A stretch of 44,264 nt of DNA. Origin: Hofstenia miamia (lineage: Eukaryota; Xenacoelomorpha; Acoela). A model generated the notes under the pieces. It was given only the letters and a program-made list of their open reading frames with translations. It searched no databases and had not been told where the DNA came from. The DNA lies in the NCBI GenBank assembly GCA_004352715.1, contig SCFE01000095.1, positions 1,325,765 to 1,370,028 of the forward strand. The letters run 5' to 3'. Positions 34,940-44,264 of the stretch are shown piece after piece. Each line of letters begins with the position of its first letter. The first letter of the stretch is position 1. The translations under genes and the position numbers were made by a program.

Positions 34940-37900
34940 TTATTCATTGATTTCAGGTGTAATACCCTGATCTGCAAGCTCGGAAAAAAGATTATCGAGA
35001 TATGAGTGATCGGGCCAACCATGACCACTAGTGTTAGAACCAAACTCAGTCTTATGATGAATATCATTCCAGGTTACAGTATGTTCTTCTCCTGTTGTGG
35101 CTGACCGTCCTACTGTGAAAATAAGTCTCCGTTCCCAAGCAATAACTAAAAGTCGTAATGCTTCTCGTCCCCGTGGACTGTTTGGAAGGTAACATTTACG
35201 TGGGAAACCACGTGCAGTAAACGGTTGACCTGGACTAGGATGATCGGGTCCCTAAAATATAGCCAATTTCAATAAGTAAAATTATTCAAAATAATCAATA
35301 ATGCATGCATATCAGAAATAGTAATTTACATTATATTACTGCAACAATATAACGGCAACATTAGGTAAGTTGATATTAACCAATAAAAATTAATAGGTCA
35401 AGGCCTTCTTATACGAAGGCATTGAATAGGTCCAATTTAATATGATTTTACTGTTTCTGCAAGTTCAGAATTATATGGTAAAGAATCGGGTGTTTTATTG
35501 GTACAAACGAGGACTTTCAGTGGATTAAGTGATACTTAGATTGATTAATGGGGAAATAGACGGATATATGTATTATATGTAATTTAATTTCAATGACAGG
35601 TAAATTCGAATATTATTCAATTAAATTAAATAATAAAATCCCGTGGACAATAAAATCTAATAATCAATGAAGAGTTTTACAGTATTTGAACAATAATTAT
35701 GGAAAATGCTCGAATGTGTACTAATCAATACGTTGACTACGTTTTTAGAATTAACATAAGAATTTGGGTGAAATAATTCTTAAGGATATATGTCAGTTCC
35801 AACTTTTTAATGTTATTATAATTTTTGAATTAATCAAGAAAGTAAAACTTAAAAATGATAAACAAAATTGAAAATAATGTACAGGCTGTATAAAGTTTTA
35901 ATTTGTTGTATACTTGTAGGACCAATTTGTTAAGGGAGAGAAAAAGAGCGAAATACAGCAACACACAAATAAATTTGGCAACTGTCAAAAACAGTAGGAT
36001 GTTTTAATGGCGTGTATCTTATAAGCCGTCGGCAATAAAATCAATCAATACTTTGAATTATTCCGCTAATCATTGTTCCTTATTATGTATGGGATAAAAT
36101 ATTTCGAAATGTGGTATTCGTTAGCAGTGATTCCACTAGATCACGCAAAGATTAAATTGGAATGCGCCTCCTTGAATCTATTTGTGGAGATAAGCACTAC
36201 TGACTCGAAAGACAATAGAGATTAATTACTGATTTTGTCAACAAAAAATGCAAATCTGAATTTGCTCAAATAAAATTACCATGGTTGCAAAATAGAATGG
36301 ATATAGGAATATAGTTACTTAAAACGCATTGAATCAGAAAATCTTTACTTCTAACTATCATTCATTGAAAAGTTTCAGAATGTTCTCTAAAACTTTTGCA
36401 AAATTCGATACCTGTATTCCATGATGAATGTCATATATAATTTGAATGGTAGAATAATCATGGAATCCTGGTAAATGATGGGGAATAACATGATATTTCA
36501 TTGTACCGTCAGGCTGGTTTCCACACAGCACACCATATTGGCGCTTGCAACTGGGACACTGCAGAAAGCCCTTCCGCTGACCATTCTGATATAATGCTAC
36601 CAAACAAGGTCGATGAAACATGTGTATGCACTCACTCAATTGAACACAAACTTCATGTGTCTAAAGAGAGGCCTTTAATTAACTAAAATCACTTAAATGC
36701 AGATTTGCAGTGTCAGACATTTGTTGTCAAGTCAATTTTAGTATACATTCTCGAGATCGTATATGTTTGTATAAAAATTGGGATTCGAAGCAGTTTTCGA
36801 AAATTAAAATATAAACCAAAATTGGTGTCCATTAGGTGATGATACAATGCTGTCTTAAAGGACAACTTCTTATTGATATTTCTTCCACATCACCAAAATC
36901 GTGTTAAAAACAGAGCTTCGAAGAAGGGCCAAATATGAATCAGCTCCAGCTCCGGCTCAGTAGCTGTTGGATACCAATAGCTCAAGCTTCAGGTCCGCTT
37001 CCATTACTTTCTGGGCTACAATATATTTATAAATAAGAATATTTACGAATTTGATTTTTTTTCAAATTTTTTATAATTTCCACGAATTTTTATATATCTT
37101 TGGTAACATCAAAACTCTTTGTGGAGCAAAAATCAACTATTAAAAATAGCTTTTCAAAAAAACATTGGAGGTGGTCTATAAACATACGACTTAGACTCCA
37201 GCATCTGCTCTACCGCATTCTAAATTTTGCTCAATTTCAACCTCAGGTTTCTAGGAAATCGATGCACTGTAAAATTTCTGTCTTAATTTTAATTCAAAAT
37301 AATTTCTGAATATGTATTAATTAAAAATGATAATATAACGATTATGAACAAAGTATACAAAGTAGACTTCAACATTGGATGATTCTTCGGGAAGAACGAT
37401 ATCGTCTATGTATTATTATGTATTATTGCTTTCAATACTTTACCGAATCATATTAGGGTTGAAGCTTAGAGAGTCACATAGCTGACAAGTATACAATTGG
37501 AGGGCCGGTTAGAACACTGATGCGATTGGATAGAAATGACTTACGTTTGTTGTTTCAGAGCCATCACCAGCTGCGAAACTTGATAAATCGCTCAGAGGCA
37601 ACATACAAATAGAGCATTCAGAAGAGGATGGCACGCGTTTCACACGTTTTGAATAAAGCCCTATTACATCATCAACACGAGTTGAATGTTTCTGACGTTG
37701 AGATTTCGGCTTTTTGATGGAGGGAATGCGCTTAATATTCTTACGCGATGTGGATGGTGGGGAGAAAACTGGTACTGGGGGTGGTTGTACTTGAATTGAT
37801 ACGAGTGGGAGGAAGAGTAGGGTAGTAAATATCGAAAACGCATTCGTCATCTTAGGAGAAATATTAGAGGGAGCCATAGCAATTGAAGTTAATGTACTAA

Positions 37901-40900
37901 AAACAAAACATTTAAGAGTAATTTTTAAAGAGTGAAATTGTCCAATGAATCAATTTCTCGAGTCGGAGATCAATATTTTAAAAGTTAATGTTATTTCTTA
38001 ATAAATTAAATGATAAGAACCTATTAGATGAAACAACAGTCTGTGAAGTAAGTGGAGCAACGTTTGTAGCTGAAGGACTTCCATGACTGCTTCTTAATCT
38101 TACATCCTCATTAGTTTGAGAGGAACTAGGAATAACTGAAGTGTGAATTGGGGTTTTATATGAAGTTGAACCAAACGCTGGCGTAGGTGTTTGTTTAGCT
38201 GGGTGAACGTGTTGTGAAAGCGCAAGTGCCTTTAGTGGAGGACTGGCAGATTGTTCACAATTTTCTTCATCTGTTGGATAAGGGACTGAAAGAACTAACC
38301 GCCTAACTTTTCTCTTGTGGCCACTATCTTTTCGAATCTAATCGGAAGCGGTTATAAGATTTCATTTTAGAGAAACAAACATAATATTAATGTGTTGGAC
38401 TAAAAAGTTAAGTAATGCAAACAAAATCGTCCAAGTGGAATTAAATAAATGGACCATATCTCTTTATATCATATATAACTAAAAATAATGGATTGTGTAC
38501 ATTAAAAACAAGAACAAAAGTAAGAGACTAAATTTTTACCATCAATGACAATTCAACTGTCAAATGCCCATCTGAATTTGATCTGAAATGATTTTTTACG
38601 ATAATATACATCATGGCTAAGATTTCAAAGATAGTTTTATTTATTGTTGCAAAATAATGTGCCTTCGCACATGATTTTGATATACATGTAATTATTTAGA
38701 AAACTGACTAATGATTGATGCAAATCAAAAGCGCACACTTCGAAAAGGCAAATTTCGATATTTAGCAACAAGGACATAAAATCTTAACGAATATGTTCAT
38801 AAAAATATATAATAAAATATAACGGTACTACATTATAATTTCTTGTAGAAGGTTGGTATGCTTTTTGCGTAATTATTCTATACGTTTTTGGCAATGGCCC
38901 GGGGTAAACAATCAGAACTCGACATAAGCTATTACACATTGTGTGTACCTGTCCGAATATTATGTAATGCCGACATACAGCAATATGCATTAATAATAAA
39001 TGGTTGAGGTAAGATTAAGGGCGGAAATTTGGAGGCAAATTATTTACGCGGTAGAATGAATATATTTTACCAACTATATATAAACGTGCGTGACGTAGAA
39101 CAATTTTTTAAGTGAATTGCCAAAATCTCACAGCCAGTGTTTTTTTTAGTACTTTATTATTAGACAGAAGCTTTCTGAATTGCAAATGATAACAGATAAC
39201 AATAGTTAAGCAAAGTAGTTTATTGTCTTGTTAGCATTGATTTGTCGGTCATTTAGTTCAATAGCTCGAAAGTACACACATAAAACAATTAGAAACCAAA
39301 TTACAAACAAAGCATTCATAATTTTGGGCTGGAAACGTTTTGCACTTAAAGGGTATGCATTGCAATGCTTATAGATATAAAAATTAAATTATACATTTAA
39401 AAATAGTATTTTTAACAAGATTGTCCAGTAAAGGATATAAGTGAAATCTGAATATTTTGAGAAACTAGGCATATTACACAAATTCGTCTATGAGCAGTGC
39501 TTACATAATTGCTCAAAATAACGATTAATGTCCTACAATTTTGGGGCAACTAGAAATTTGCGCCAACTTTCTTTTGCTTATGCCATGTGCACGCTCATTA
39601 ATGCCAAGAATACAAATGTACTACGACATGTATCAGTGATGGCTCTGAAGTTTCAGTAATTGGCACTATTAACAGAAGTTGCTTCCCAAAATATATGAAG
39701 TCCTCATAAGATGATTCAGAAGATAGAGAAGACTGGCGCTAGAAAAAGGAACACTAAAAAATAGCCGTATTGCGGAGCGCATAAATTTAGAATTATATCC
39801 TTGCATCTCAAAGGCAATTAAAAAGCTTACAGTACGTAAAGAAAGAGAAGTAGTACTGATTTAACAACAAGAGAGCTGGAAATTAATATAAGACCATGGA
39901 TAAGCAGGCTGCGATGATGTGTTAAAAGAATATGAAAGTGATAAAATCATCACAGATAATGAGAACCTAGGGTTCTGAATGGAGCCGATGATGGTTTTTA
40001 AACATTCAAATAGGCTGATATCCTGAATATTTGTGGCTGCAACAAGCACATGTATTGGCTTTGTAACAAAGAAAAAAAATCAGCCACGCAGAGCTGTATC
40101 TTCATAAGTGCAATAAGAGGCGATTTGGGTTAGTTATTATGAATCAAAATGTTATTCCTCAATACAGAAACATTTTATGAAAAGAAAAACTTCCAATTTG
40201 ACATTTTTATTGAGTACTGAAAAAGTATACGTTAAGAATGGAAAGCTCATAAGAAGAATGAATTAATGGCCATCATACAATGTTTCTGCCAAATAAATTG
40301 CTAAAAGATAAAAATAGTTTGAGAAATACTTTCGTTCTCACTATGTACATTTTAAAAAACATATCCTAAACTATGCTAATTACTACAAAGATGCAACTAA
40401 AAAAACCTGAAGCATTTTCTCAAGATCAATTGTGTAGGGTAGCATTGATTTCTTGTATAAATCCAAGGACTTTGATTTTTTGTTAAAGTAGTGTTCTATA
40501 AGTGCATTGGTTTCTACATCATATTTATTCCACAATGAAGAATCACTTAGCCATTCCCACTGAATTCCAAGCGCTATTGGATTATCACGAGGGTAGATGA
40601 TTCTACGGACTGGGCGTTCAAGCCCGGAATCGATTCTTTGTTGACTCATTGTTTGGAAATTGATCATATATCTAAACATTTAAAGCTAAGTACTTAGATG
40701 TAGACTGCTTTTAACGCTAAATATTCCACTAAAACTGATATTAGCGTTAAAGCACTATCACTCGATGCCTTATAACTATCATGTAGAAGGCAATATATTT
40801 CGACACAGGTTTTACAAAGCATCAATTCAATGAAAAAATAGAAATGACTGTTAACTGAAAGGTAGTTTGGTTTAATCAATGTAATAGATATTTTATCTCA

Positions 40901-41513
40901 AACTGTTGTAAATGCTAATTGCTTTACAATTAAAGGACTTCAAATGAAATTACAGAACACAATAATCAGTGCAACAATTGAAAATATATAAATGACAGTC
41001 AACGGTAAACTAGCAATTTTCTTCAAGCCTATTATGAAATCGATTGGTGAACACGCTCGAACGAAATGTTGAAAATTTGTACTAAAGATTGCTGTGGTGG
41101 AAGTACTTGAATGTATCCATTGATAATGCCATTTTTTATAAAAAAATGTTGTCAATAGCGAAAAATATAAATAATAATAATAATAATAATCAATGACTTT
41201 ATTTAGCCGCTGAAGGCATACACAACAAGAAAATAAAAACAAGTCAAGTTTTACGGCAGCGAGGACAGTCACAGGAGATGAAATAGGGTAAACCACATTG
41301 ACGACGATAACCTTAATATAATGAGGTAACCTTACACATCAAGTAATAGGAAAATACAAAATATATTCACCCTGTAGGCTTATTATCCTCATCTCTCAGT
41401 CGGATAACACGCTGTAAACGTTTTCTTGATTCAATCAGTCTAGTTGTGGCAACATCATAAGGCTTCCAAATACCCAATTCATTTAACCACTCCCAAACAA
41501 CAACACCATGCAT
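34940..41513 (-). CDS. dtx: Deltex-type E3 ubiquitin ligase (six coding exons)
   Basis: Exons on the minus strand: 41513-41371, 40671-40407, 38337-38021, 37896-37545, 36660-36412 and 35251-34940, stop TAA at 34942-34940. All introns are GT-AG and the phases join, giving 1638 bases (545 residues). WWE1 starts [18 protein letters not shown] (residues 4-21) and ends RPVRR (67-71). WWE2 starts GIQWEWL (83-89) and ends RKVRR after the exon 2/3 junction. The linker holds [12 protein letters not shown] (about 278-289). The RING is C336/C339, C370, H372, H375, C378, C394 and C397, ending [11 protein letters not shown]. The DTC domain has [21 protein letters not shown] and [13 protein letters not shown], then GHGWPD. 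Deltex proteins bind Notch ankyrin repeats through WWE domains and act as E3 ligases in Notch regulation; the RING-DTC unit also handles ADP-ribose. An acceptor-like TAG before 41525 suggests a 5' UTR intron. Confidence 0.93.
38338..40406 (-). other. Deltex intron 2 (2069 bp)
   Basis: The largest intron, between WWE2 and the linker exon. The donor is CAG|GTTTTT at 40407/40406 and the acceptor GATTAG|ATTCG at 38338/38337. Frames at 38784-38990 and 39861-40049 show no domains. I see no alternative exon and no complete transposon in it. Confidence 0.7.
41168..41191. repeat. (AAT)n microsatellite in Deltex intron 1
   Basis: Seven or eight AAT/ATA units within the 699-bp first coding intron (40672-41370). 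Confidence 0.85.
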
Positions 41514-41525
41514 ACCGATAACTAT
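41514..41525 (-). other. 5' UTR remainder of Deltex exon 1, with upstream acceptor
   Basis: The sequence before the ATG is ATAGTTATCGGT, preceded by TATTTTTAG. The ATG at 41513 immediately precedes the conserved VVVWEWL, as in other Deltex proteins that begin just before WWE1. An in-frame non-AUG extension through an upstream exon cannot be excluded. Confidence 0.5.
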
Positions 41526-42850
41526 CTAAAAATATTGTACATTAAATATAACTAATATTAACAAATATGTTGTGTAGAAGCGAAAAAGAATACAGCGAGC
41601 ATATGAAACCTTTTTTTTATTGATAACTCTTAAAACAGTAACTGTTTACCACAACACCCAAACACAGTACAAATATAGATGCATAAACAAAGAATGTTTA
41701 ATAAACATTAATTAGCTTTAATGTCACATGACGAAACGAAAAAGTGTTTAAAAGTTTTTCCTCCATCTGCTATAAGTGTGATGAAGTGTAAGGCAAATTT
41801 GTGGGATTCGTACATCAAAGGGTTTCACTAACAGTGTGCCTCACATCGACTTCTTTGGAAGAATCAAAAGCTGCGATTGATTGTGTAAATGTTTTTATGA
41901 CTAACATAACAGACTTCTTTATCATTAGAAATGGAAAAGTTGTCTAAGTCACATACTTTCTAAAAGCATTTGTTCATAAAATTCCTTGTATTAAATCCGA
42001 TAGTAGTAGTACTACATCAGTTATTCCGACATGACATTGGTTCCAAAAGCATTTAAACATATCATTTTAGCTTCATTGAACATAAATTATTGAACAAACT
42101 AGAGAGCACTTCTTATTTTTCAAAAAAGATTGCTTCTGTGCTGAGCTAAGATTGCAATCAAGAATGAACTCTTCAATAACACTAAGTTGTCATAACCCCA
42201 GGAGAACCACAACGTGACTGTGAAATAGAAAGGAAAGTTCTTAAAAAGTTACGGACCTCCTTACTAATGGAGCAAACTTTAAAACTCAAAATTTAAAACA
42301 TTAACTAGCAGCTCAGAGGTAACTGACTACTCGTCGATAATCTCAACATTCTTCATTTTCATGGTCAAAGCTTTATATCTTTAGAAAAGCGAATGAAGCG
42401 TTATAATGCATGGAGTATAATGTGTGCCAATGTCATTTGACTAGATAGCAATTTCAATGGTTATTTGCTAAACCCACATATACTGACTGCTACAGCAAGC
42501 CTTGACCAGCAACCTGGTTCTTATTGATGTCATTAAATCGTTATTAAATATTTTATTCCCCATCATGAAATTCATTATGTATGTGATTTCGGGTTACTAA
42601 GTGAAGAATGATTACATTTCTAAATCGTGATATTAGCAATGCTGCATGTTTCACAAATAATATCCTGGCTTCATTATTTCCTCTTATGATTGGCGCCCTA
42701 TAGAGAAATGCTATAGAAGATGTCATAAAAGAACATAAAGTAGTAGATAATTCAATTTGTGCAATTAAAGGATCTGTTGTAGAAAATCAATACCGGCCAA
42801 GAATGTTCCACTAAATTGCAACCCCTGCTCCAATTGTTAAAAGTGGGGAC
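41526..42850. other. No gene recognised; possible Deltex upstream region
   Basis: Presumed upstream intron or promoter-side sequence of the Deltex gene. No open frame or promoter motif that I can support. Confidence 0.45.
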
Positions 42851-42868
42851 ATGGATAACGGCTGTCCT

Positions 42869-42893
42869 ATATTATTATTATTATTATTATTAC
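42869..42893. repeat. (TTA)n microsatellite, 3' tail of a minus-strand LINE
   Basis: About eight ATT/TTA units. On the minus strand this is a TAA-type tail placed shortly after the end of the LINE coding region, as expected for a retrotransposon 3' end. Confidence 0.75.
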
Positions 42894-43735
42894 ATCTCAC
42901 AGCTTCATGCTGGTATCCCTCTCAGCTCGGGGAACTCATCATTTCCCAGGGAGTCTGAGAGCTTTCCTCAGGACTCTAGCTGTTCCTAACAATGCTGCCT
43001 TCTGTGCTACCACTGCTCCTCACTTTGGTACTCCCAACTCCTCCAAGTATCTCTTATGCTTCTTACTCACTGCTCCTAGTGCTCCTACAACTACCGGGAC
43101 TGCATCAACTTTCTTTAACTTCCACAGCCTTTCTATTTCCTCTTCTAACTCTCTGAACTTGTCTATCTTCTCTTTCTCCTTGCTTTCTACAGTTCTGTCC
43201 TTTGGTACTGCTATGTCTATCACTGTTCCTAATCTTTTCTCTTTGTTTACCACTACTATGTCTGGCCTCCGTGCTTCTATCACTTTGCTCGTCTGTANTC
43301 TACATATTCCCTTAGCCCTAGTGCTTCTGCTTCTACAGTTTCCTCCACACTTAGCAGCCCCTTCCCACCCTTATGCCTTGCCATGTACAGCCTATCTACA
43401 TCTCCATTTAGGTTGAATGCTCTCTCTGCTGCTAGTATCTTCCTTGTCTCGCTGTCTAATTCCCTGAGCTCATTCTTGTTCCACCTAACTATTCCTGCTG
43501 AATATCTCAACACTGGTATTGCCCACGTATTGAATGCCTTTATGCTGTTCTGCCCATTCAATGCTGACTTCTGTAGTACCTTCCTTACTCTCCTTTTGTA
43601 TTCTTTCCTTAGCCTCATCTTCATTTCCTCATGATCTGTTCTATCTTTCTCTATCACACCTAAGTACTTGTACCCCTCTTTGACTTCCTCAATCTTATCC
43701 CCACTGCTTGTCAGCTCTCACCAAGGACGGTCGGG
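42894..43735 (-). pseudogene. LINE 3' part with PD-(D/E)XK-like endonuclease motif
   Basis: From 43735 downward the minus strand reads EELTSSG-like sequence, then EEVKEGYKYLGVIEKDRTDH, the segment after a reverse transcriptase core. KAFNTWAIPVLRYSAGIVRW and ETRKILAAERAFNLNGDVDR follow, then LYMARHKGGKGLLSVEE. The frame changes beside the N at 43298 and continues in 43283-43020 with VIEARRPDIVVVNKEKRLGT, then VIDIAVPKD and VPVVVGALGAV. PD followed by I-D-I-A-V-P fits a PD-(D/E)XK (restriction-like) endonuclease of R4/Dong/NeSL-type LINEs, although in some relatives the same block has only been described as a conserved C-terminal domain. A TGA at 43022-43020 precedes the still readable AQKAALLGTARVLRKAL. 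The copy is 5'-truncated near 43720-43735. Confidence 0.75.
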
Positions 43736-44264
43736 TTTCCCCCCTCTTGCAGAGGCGATTCGCAGCTCGCTGTTTGGTGGCGCTGCAACCCTGGATGCGA
43801 CAAGTGCTTTAATAACGCATAAAAAGAATACACTGCTACATCAAATGTTCACCCGTCTAAACCAAAAAAACGCCACTGAAGATTTCCAGCATCTTTTTAA
43901 ATCAACACTATCTTCACCAGCAAACGCTGATAAAACACCGGAAAAGTCGCCCCCTGCACCAACACCTCAAAAAGAAATCGCCATTGCATCACCAAATTTT
44001 TCTTCATCGCCCAAACTCTTTTCATTTCCGAAGATATCGCCCACACCGCAAAAACTAGCAAAAGAATACGTAAAACCACAAATAAAGAAGATTAAGAATG
44101 GAACAACTACACTTATCATAGGAAGCAGCATTATCAAATACGCTCGTACACGTCATCTTCTTCAAAATCAAATCACAACCATTCACTCGTATCCAGGAAG
44201 TAGCACAGCAGCTCTAACGCAAAAAATCACGCAATACGAAAGTACTCACGTAGACACTGTGATG
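43716..44264 (+). CDS. Retrotransposon ORF1-like protein with SGNH/esterase-like start, partial
   Basis: One plus-strand frame is open from at least 43716 to the window end, without stops. It reads QGRSGFPPLAEAIRSSLFGG, then LLHQMFTRLNQKNATEDFQ (first ATG at 43845), followed by a Pro/Ser/Lys-rich stretch (EKSPPAPTPQKE, SSSPKLFSFPKISPTPQK) and then TTTLIIGSSIIKYARTRHLL, IHSYPGSSTAALTQKI and YESTHVDTVM. The LIIGxSIIK block followed by a PGxS segment and a hydrophobic H-V-D-x-V strand matches the first blocks of SGNH/esterase domains found in ORF1 of CR1/L2-type LINEs. It is GC-richer than its surroundings. Whether it is an intact element cannot be judged, because the window ends here. Its 5' end abuts the opposite-strand LINE remnant. 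Confidence 0.55.

Noticed and set aside
36501-36686. Plus-strand 61-codon frame
   Set aside because: It is antisense to Deltex exon 5, which carries the RING cysteines on the minus strand.
38539-38584. Possible 43-base micro-exon of Deltex on the minus strand (TTTCAG ... ATG|GTAAAA)
   Set aside because: Its length would break the phase between exons 2 and 3, and WWE2 aligns well to WWE1 without it.
42907-43416. 169-codon plus-strand frame, Ser/Thr/Leu/Phe-rich
   Set aside because: It is the antisense shadow of the minus-strand LINE, which has recognisable motifs.
1-44264. CRISPR array, defence island or operon
   Set aside because: No regularly spaced direct repeats and no clustered same-strand genes; the content is that of an animal genome.

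Overview
The window looks like nuclear DNA of an invertebrate animal. It is strongly AT-rich, full of (TA)n microsatellites, and carries many decayed transposons. The clearest cellular gene is intron-bearing and encodes a Notch-pathway protein found in animals. I cannot name the species. Two runs of N (10474-10645 and 15540-15722) are assembly gaps inside (TA)n tracts, and a single N lies at 43298. Everything below comes from reading the sequence and translating it by eye; no database search was run.

The main cellular gene is on the minus strand, 34940-41525. It is a Deltex-type E3 ubiquitin ligase with six exons, and conceptual splicing gives an open frame of 545 codons with two WWE domains, a linker with a proline-rich patch, a RING finger and a Deltex C-terminal domain. 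All five introns start with GT and end with AG, and their phases match. A second possible cellular gene is a single minus-strand exon at 21906-22043. It resembles the N-terminal part of the C2orf69 family; I could not find its remaining exons.

Most of the rest is mobile DNA. From left to right: the 3' half of a LINE reverse transcriptase (about 57-944); a hAT-like MITE (4473-4825); a cluster of AGGT/ACCT inverted motifs (6472-6706); a second hAT-like MITE (7141-7486); two Tc1-like remnants (7591-7971 and about 8000-9168); a candidate MITE with repeated GTACATAGCGACAT motifs (10682-11112); a minus-strand Tc1-like remnant (13447-13882); a nearly full-length Tigger/pogo element with both termini (15928-17790); another Tc1-like remnant (23500-23730); a decayed piggyBac element (about 25560-30480) split by an RTE-like LINE (about 26505-29796); a 5'-truncated CR1/L2-like LINE end (31050-31475); a 2.45-kb DNA transposon with about 357-bp inverted repeats and a transposase family I cannot name (31895-34340); and a 225-bp foldback MITE inserted in the right arm of that element (34022-34246). 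At the right edge, the 3' part of a LINE with a PD-(D/E)XK-like endonuclease motif (minus, about 42870-43735) meets a plus-strand ORF with an SGNH/esterase-like start that runs off the window.

The layout is an ordinary gene beside a graveyard of nested transposons. Nothing here works as an operon or a defence system. The most informative structures are the nested insertions, especially the one where the other arm of the same inverted repeat preserves the empty site, and the long-inverted-repeat element with the unassigned transposase.
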